64,000 nucleotides of DNA from Streptomyces sp. HUAS YS2. Its GTDB lineage: Bacteria > Actinomycetota > Actinomycetes > Streptomycetales > Streptomycetaceae. The first letter of the stretch is position 1, and each line of letters begins with the position of its first letter. Below are positions 60,048-64,000 of the stretch, piece after piece. Position numbers and translations under genes: made by a program. Location: positions 6,419,001-6,483,000 of the forward strand of contig NZ_CP137573.1 in the NCBI RefSeq assembly GCF_033343995.1, written 5' to 3'. A model generated the notes under the pieces. The model was not told where the DNA came from. It saw only the letters and a list, made by a program, of their open reading frames with translations, and made no database searches.

Positions 60048-61146
60048 GCAGCCCGCGCGCCGTGAGGGCGGCCGCCGTCAGCCAGGCCGCGACGAGCAGC
60101 GCGAACAGGCCCACCGCGAGCCACCGGAACACGTCGAGCCCGGTCTGCTGCGCCAGCCCCTCCGCGCCGGTCACGCACGTCCCGACCGGGAAGGTGAACG
60201 CCCACCAGGTCATCGCGAAGCCCATGCCCAGCCGGCGCGCCCGCAGCACCATCGCGCCGGCGAGCACCAGCCACAACAGCGCGAAGCCCATCACCGGCAC
60301 GCCGTACAGCACTGCGAAGGCGGCGAAACCGTGGTCGTACGGGGCGGGCAGCACGCCCGGAGCGGCGTCGGCGAACTTGTTCGCGGCGGTCACGGACTGG
60401 CCCAGCGGGCCGAGGACGAGGAAGAGCGTCGGCGTGAGCGCGAGGGGCGGGGGGCCGCCGGTGACGAGCCGTCCGAAGACCGGCGGCAGCACGATCAGGG
60501 TCGCGAGCAGGCTCAGCCCGAACATCGCGTAGCAGGCCAACAGCAGCGTCTCGCGCCACGGGCCGTCGGCCGGCAGGTGCGGGACGAGCAGCGGGCCGAG
60601 CGCCGCGGACACCATCGGCGGGACGACGGGCAGCAGCCACACCGGAGAGGCGTGCTCGATCCGGTGGTGCACCACCATCAGGTACGGGACGGCCACCGCG
60701 GCCGCCAGGCCGATCACCGTGCCCGCGGTGAACAGCACCGCGTCGACGGCGACCGCGGCGTCCGTGCCGATCCAGTCCCGGCCGACCACCAGCGTGGCGC
60801 CCCCGGCCGCGAGCAGCGCCATCGGCAGGCAGCCGAGGAAGGGGGCCACCGCCGGGTCGAGCAGGTCCGCCCGGGCCCGGTCGCCGTGGTGGATCCAGTG
60901 CCGGGCGCGGGCCGTGAGCAGGGCGGCGAGCAGGACGAGCGAGAGGGCCCAGACCACCGCGGAGGCGGCGCGCAGTCCGGGCACGTGAACGGGGAGGGTC
61001 GCGCCCGAGGTGGCGACGACCGCGGTCCCCATGACCGACGCGTACCAGTTGGGTCCGAGGTGACGGACCCGCCCCGCCTTCGCCCGGTGGGGCTCGGCGG
61101 GGCGGTCGGCAGGGCGCGCGGGGCGAGGCTGAACAAGGGTTGCCAT
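59962..61146 (-). CDS. TDT-family transporter (C4-dicarboxylate/tellurite-resistance type)
   Basis: The 394-residue protein has ten predicted membrane helices and family features of TehA/Mae1/SLAC1-like channels (NWYASVMGTAVVATSGATLPV at the start, VVPPMVSAALGPLL, FAMTWWAFTFPVGTCVTGAEGLA near the end). It may move dicarboxylates, sulphite or other anions. The 3' end runs 86 bases into the opposite gene. It is divergent from a LysR regulator with a perfect TATGACGTCATA palindrome between, so LysR control is likely. Confidence 0.88.
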   Translation of the reverse strand: MATLVQPRPARPADRPAEPHRAKAGRVRHLGPNWYASVMGTAVVATSGATLPVHVPGLRAASAVVWALSLVLLAALLTARARHWIHHGDRARADLLDPAVAPFLGCLPMALLAAGGATLVVGRDWIGTDAAVAVDAVLFTAGTVIGLAAAVAVPYLMVVHHRIEHASPVWLLPVVPPMVSAALGPLLVPHLPADGPWRETLLLACYAMFGLSLLATLIVLPPVFGRLVTGGPPPLALTPTLFLVLGPLGQSVTAANKFADAAPGVLPAPYDHGFAAFAVLYGVPVMGFALLWLVLAGAMVLRARRLGMGFAMTWWAFTFPVGTCVTGAEGLAQQTGLDVFRWLAVGLFALLVAAWLTAAALTARGLLSGALLPRPDAAPGSAPGAPRPGTARTT

Positions 61147-61194
61147 GGGCCTACGGTCCCGCCGGACGGCGGGCCCGACCAGTGATCATGACCC

Positions 61195-61206
61195 TATGAC
61201 GTCATA
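61195..61206. promoter_or_regulatory. Perfect palindrome TATGACGTCATA in the LysR gap
   Basis: A 12-bp perfect inverted repeat begins 11 bases before the LysR start codon and about 50 bases before the transporter start. It is a likely core of the LysR binding site. A larger T-N11-A context is present but short. Confidence 0.55.
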
Positions 61207-61216
61207 AGCTGGCTTT

Positions 61217-62149
61217 ATGAGCAGTGACGGACCGCCCGACGACGCGCACGCCCCGCTGGCCCACCGGGTGCCCGATCTCGGCGCCCTGGAGCTGCTGCTC
61301 GCGGTCGCCCGGCACGGCAGCCTGGGCCGTGCGGCCCGCGAGGTCGGGATCACGCAGCCGGCCGCGAGCAGCAGGATCCGCTCCATGGAACGGCAGCTCG
61401 GGGTCGCCCTGGTGGACCGGTCGCCGCGCGGCTCCCGGCTCACCGACGCCGGCGCGCTGGTCACCGACTGGGCGCGGCGCATCGTCGAGGCCGCCGAGGC
61501 GTTCGACGCGGGCGCGCAGGCGCTGCGCGGCCGCCGCGACTCGCGGCTGCGGGTGGCGGCGTCGATGACGATCGCGGAGTACCTGCTGCCGGGCTGGCTC
61601 ATCGCGCTGCGCGCGGAGCGCCCGGACACGGCGGTCTCGCTGCACGCGGGCAACTCCGCGGCGGTCGCCGAGCGCCTGCTCGCAGACGAGGCGGACCTCG
61701 GCTTCGTGGAGGGCCTCGCGGTGCCGGACGGCCTGGAGGGGGCGGTCGTCGCCCACGACCGGCTCGTCGTGGTCGCCGCTCCGTCCCACCGCTGGGCGCG
61801 CCGCCGAGGCCCGCTGACTGCCGCGGAACTGTCCGCGACCCCGCTCATCCTGCGTGAACGCGGCTCCGGCACCCGCCAGGTCCTCGACGCCGCCCTCGCC
61901 GAACAGGGCGGCCTGGCCGAGCCCCTGCTCGAACTGGCCTCCACCACTGCGGTCAAGGCCGCCGCGGTCAGCGGCGCGGGCCCGGCGGTCCTCAGCGAAC
62001 TGGCCGTCACCGAGGAACTGGCCTCCCGCCGCCTGGTCGAGATCCCCCTCGACCTGACCCCCCTCGCCCGAGCCCTCCGCGCCGTCTGGCCCACCGGCCA
62101 CCGGCCCACGGGCCCGGCCCGCGACCTCCTGTCGCTGACGCGGGGCTAA
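61217..62149 (+). CDS. LysR-family transcriptional regulator
   Basis: The 310-residue protein has the winged helix at 10-70 (LGALELLLAVARHGSLGRAAREVGITQPAASSRIRSMERQLG) and a LysR substrate-binding domain (95-295). It is of the CysB/CbbR-type length. It sits divergent from the TDT transporter, which it probably regulates. Its last four bases overlap the opposite amidotransferase stop. Confidence 0.93.
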   Translation: MSSDGPPDDAHAPLAHRVPDLGALELLLAVARHGSLGRAAREVGITQPAASSRIRSMERQLGVALVDRSPRGSRLTDAGALVTDWARRIVEAAEAFDAGAQALRGRRDSRLRVAASMTIAEYLLPGWLIALRAERPDTAVSLHAGNSAAVAERLLADEADLGFVEGLAVPDGLEGAVVAHDRLVVVAAPSHRWARRRGPLTAAELSATPLILRERGSGTRQVLDAALAEQGGLAEPLLELASTTAVKAAAVSGAGPAVLSELAVTEELASRRLVEIPLDLTPLARALRAVWPTGHRPTGPARDLLSLTRG

Positions 62150-62835
62150 CCCCGCCGGGCCCGGGCGGCCGTCACCAGGCCTCGGATCAGGCGGAGGTCC
62201 TCGCCCATCTCCGGGTGCCATTGGACGCCCAGGGTCCAGCCGGGGGTGGGGAGTTCGAGGGCTTCCACCGTGCCGTCCTCGGCGTAGGCCGAGGGGGACA
62301 GGCCTTTGCCGAGGCGGTCCACCGCCTGGTGATGGTAGGTCGGGACCTGGGTGGCCTCCGGGGCCAGGGTGGCGTACAGGGTTCCCGGGACCGGCTTCAC
62401 CGTGTGGCGGCCGATGACGCCGAGGGCCTCCACGTGGCCTTCCAGGTGCTGGATCAGGGTTCCGCCGCGGGCGACGTTGAGGAGCTGCATGCCGCGGCAG
62501 ATGCCCAGCAGGGGGGTGCCGGAGGCGATCGCCGCGTCGATCAGGGCGAGTTCCCACGCGTCCCGTTCCCGGGCCGGGGGGCCGGTACGGGGGTCGGGGG
62601 CGGCCCCGTACCGTACCGGCTCCACGTCCGCGCCGCCCGCGACGACCAGGGCGTCCAGCCGGGCCACCACGGCGGCCGCGGCGGACGGGTCGTCCGGCGG
62701 GACCATCGCGGCGAGGCCGCCGCCCGCCTGCACCAGCCGGGGGTACTGGGCGGGCAGCAGGGCGGCGGGCATGTCCCACACGCCCCACCGGGCCTGGTCG
62801 AGATAGGTCGTCACGCCGATGAGCGGCTTGGACAC
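62146..62835 (-). CDS. Class-I glutamine amidotransferase-like gamma-glutamyl hydrolase
   Basis: The 229-residue protein of the PuuD-type peptidase C26 family has a nucleophile Cys113 (GICRGMQLLN) and a dyad His207-x-Glu209 (VQWHPEM). PuuD cleaves gamma-glutamyl-GABA; relatives act on other gamma-glutamyl amides. The GTG start follows GGAGGAAGCAC. An APC permease of ethanolamine-permease look lies upstream on the same strand, 31 bases away. In S. coelicolor this neighbourhood contains the ethanolamine gene glnA4, so a gamma-glutamyl-ethanolamide substrate is plausible by inference. Confidence 0.9.
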   Translation of the reverse strand: MSKPLIGVTTYLDQARWGVWDMPAALLPAQYPRLVQAGGGLAAMVPPDDPSAAAAVVARLDALVVAGGADVEPVRYGAAPDPRTGPPARERDAWELALIDAAIASGTPLLGICRGMQLLNVARGGTLIQHLEGHVEALGVIGRHTVKPVPGTLYATLAPEATQVPTYHHQAVDRLGKGLSPSAYAEDGTVEALELPTPGWTLGVQWHPEMGEDLRLIRGLVTAARARRG

Positions 62836-62866
62836 GTGCTTCCTCCTGAGGGATCCGTCGCGACGG

Positions 62867-64000
<1,134 letters not shown>

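Overview
The window is a high-GC actinobacterial chromosome segment, almost certainly from Streptomyces. Support for this: roughly 70% GC or more with strong third-position GC; many GTG and TTG starts; a mycothiol biosynthesis gene (mshC); the complete Pup-proteasome locus; a gylR-glpFKD cluster; and a gene order that matches, from general knowledge, the stretch of the Streptomyces coelicolor core chromosome around SCO1615-SCO1666. I see no phage, insertion sequence, CRISPR array, rRNA or tRNA gene.

Layout. (1) 1-4.7 kb: a CorA-type metal transporter, a conserved trio (histidine phosphatase, DUF3090 protein, kinase-fold SCO1664-family protein) and mshC. (2) 4.8-10.2 kb: two exported proteins (a GH31 glycosidase with NEW3 and NPCBM modules, and a Tat-exported beta-propeller) and a PAC2 protein. 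(3) 10.3-15.5 kb, minus strand: gylR and the glycerol operon glpF-glpK-glpD. (4) 15.6-23.8 kb: B12-dependent methionine synthase metH, a HAD phosphatase, and two tandem oligopeptide-type solute-binding lipoproteins with no permease beside them. (5) 23.8-28.8 kb: an orphan NarL-type response regulator, a RecB-family Fe-S nuclease, a site-2 protease with CBS domains, tRNA m1A methyltransferase, a small exported protein and a ferredoxin. (6) 29.1-39.1 kb: the pupylation/proteasome locus arc-dop-pup-(endonuclease VII)-prcB-prcA and pafA, with a LacI regulator and MFS transporter pair inserted before pafA. (7) 39.2-47.7 kb: two FKBP prolyl isomerases, the DNA-damage regulators pafB-pafC, a zinc-ribbon protein, a small membrane protein, tatA, tatC and an Mtr4/HelY-like helicase. 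(8) 47.8-54.4 kb: a cytochrome P450, an ADP-ribosylglycohydrolase operon with two membrane proteins divergent from a MerR regulator, an iron-box-controlled siderophore-interacting protein and a 5'-3' exonuclease. (9) 54.7-64 kb: a betaine/proline-type ABC transporter whose permease is fused to two binding domains, an XRE-cupin regulator with a BtuF-like cytosolic protein, a TDT-family transporter divergent from a LysR regulator, a class-I gamma-glutamyl hydrolase and a truncated APC permease.

How the genes fit together. Pup is encoded already ending in Glu, so Dop would not need to deamidate it before PafA ligates it; Dop's main job here would be depupylation. Arc would feed pupylated substrates to PrcAB. 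PafB and PafC form the transcription factor that drives LexA-independent DNA-damage promoters. I find promoter sequences of that type (TTGTCR-gtg-N8-TAnnnT) at the same 11-nt spacing in front of pup, the HelY-like helicase, the RecB-family nuclease and, more weakly, the 5'-3' exonuclease. This suggests that the window holds both the regulator and several members of its regulon. Other regulatory signals read directly from sequence are a shared 13-bp operator before gylR and glpF, a perfect iron box, two Crp-like dyads in front of ABC transporter genes, and palindromes in the LacI, MerR and LysR divergent gaps.
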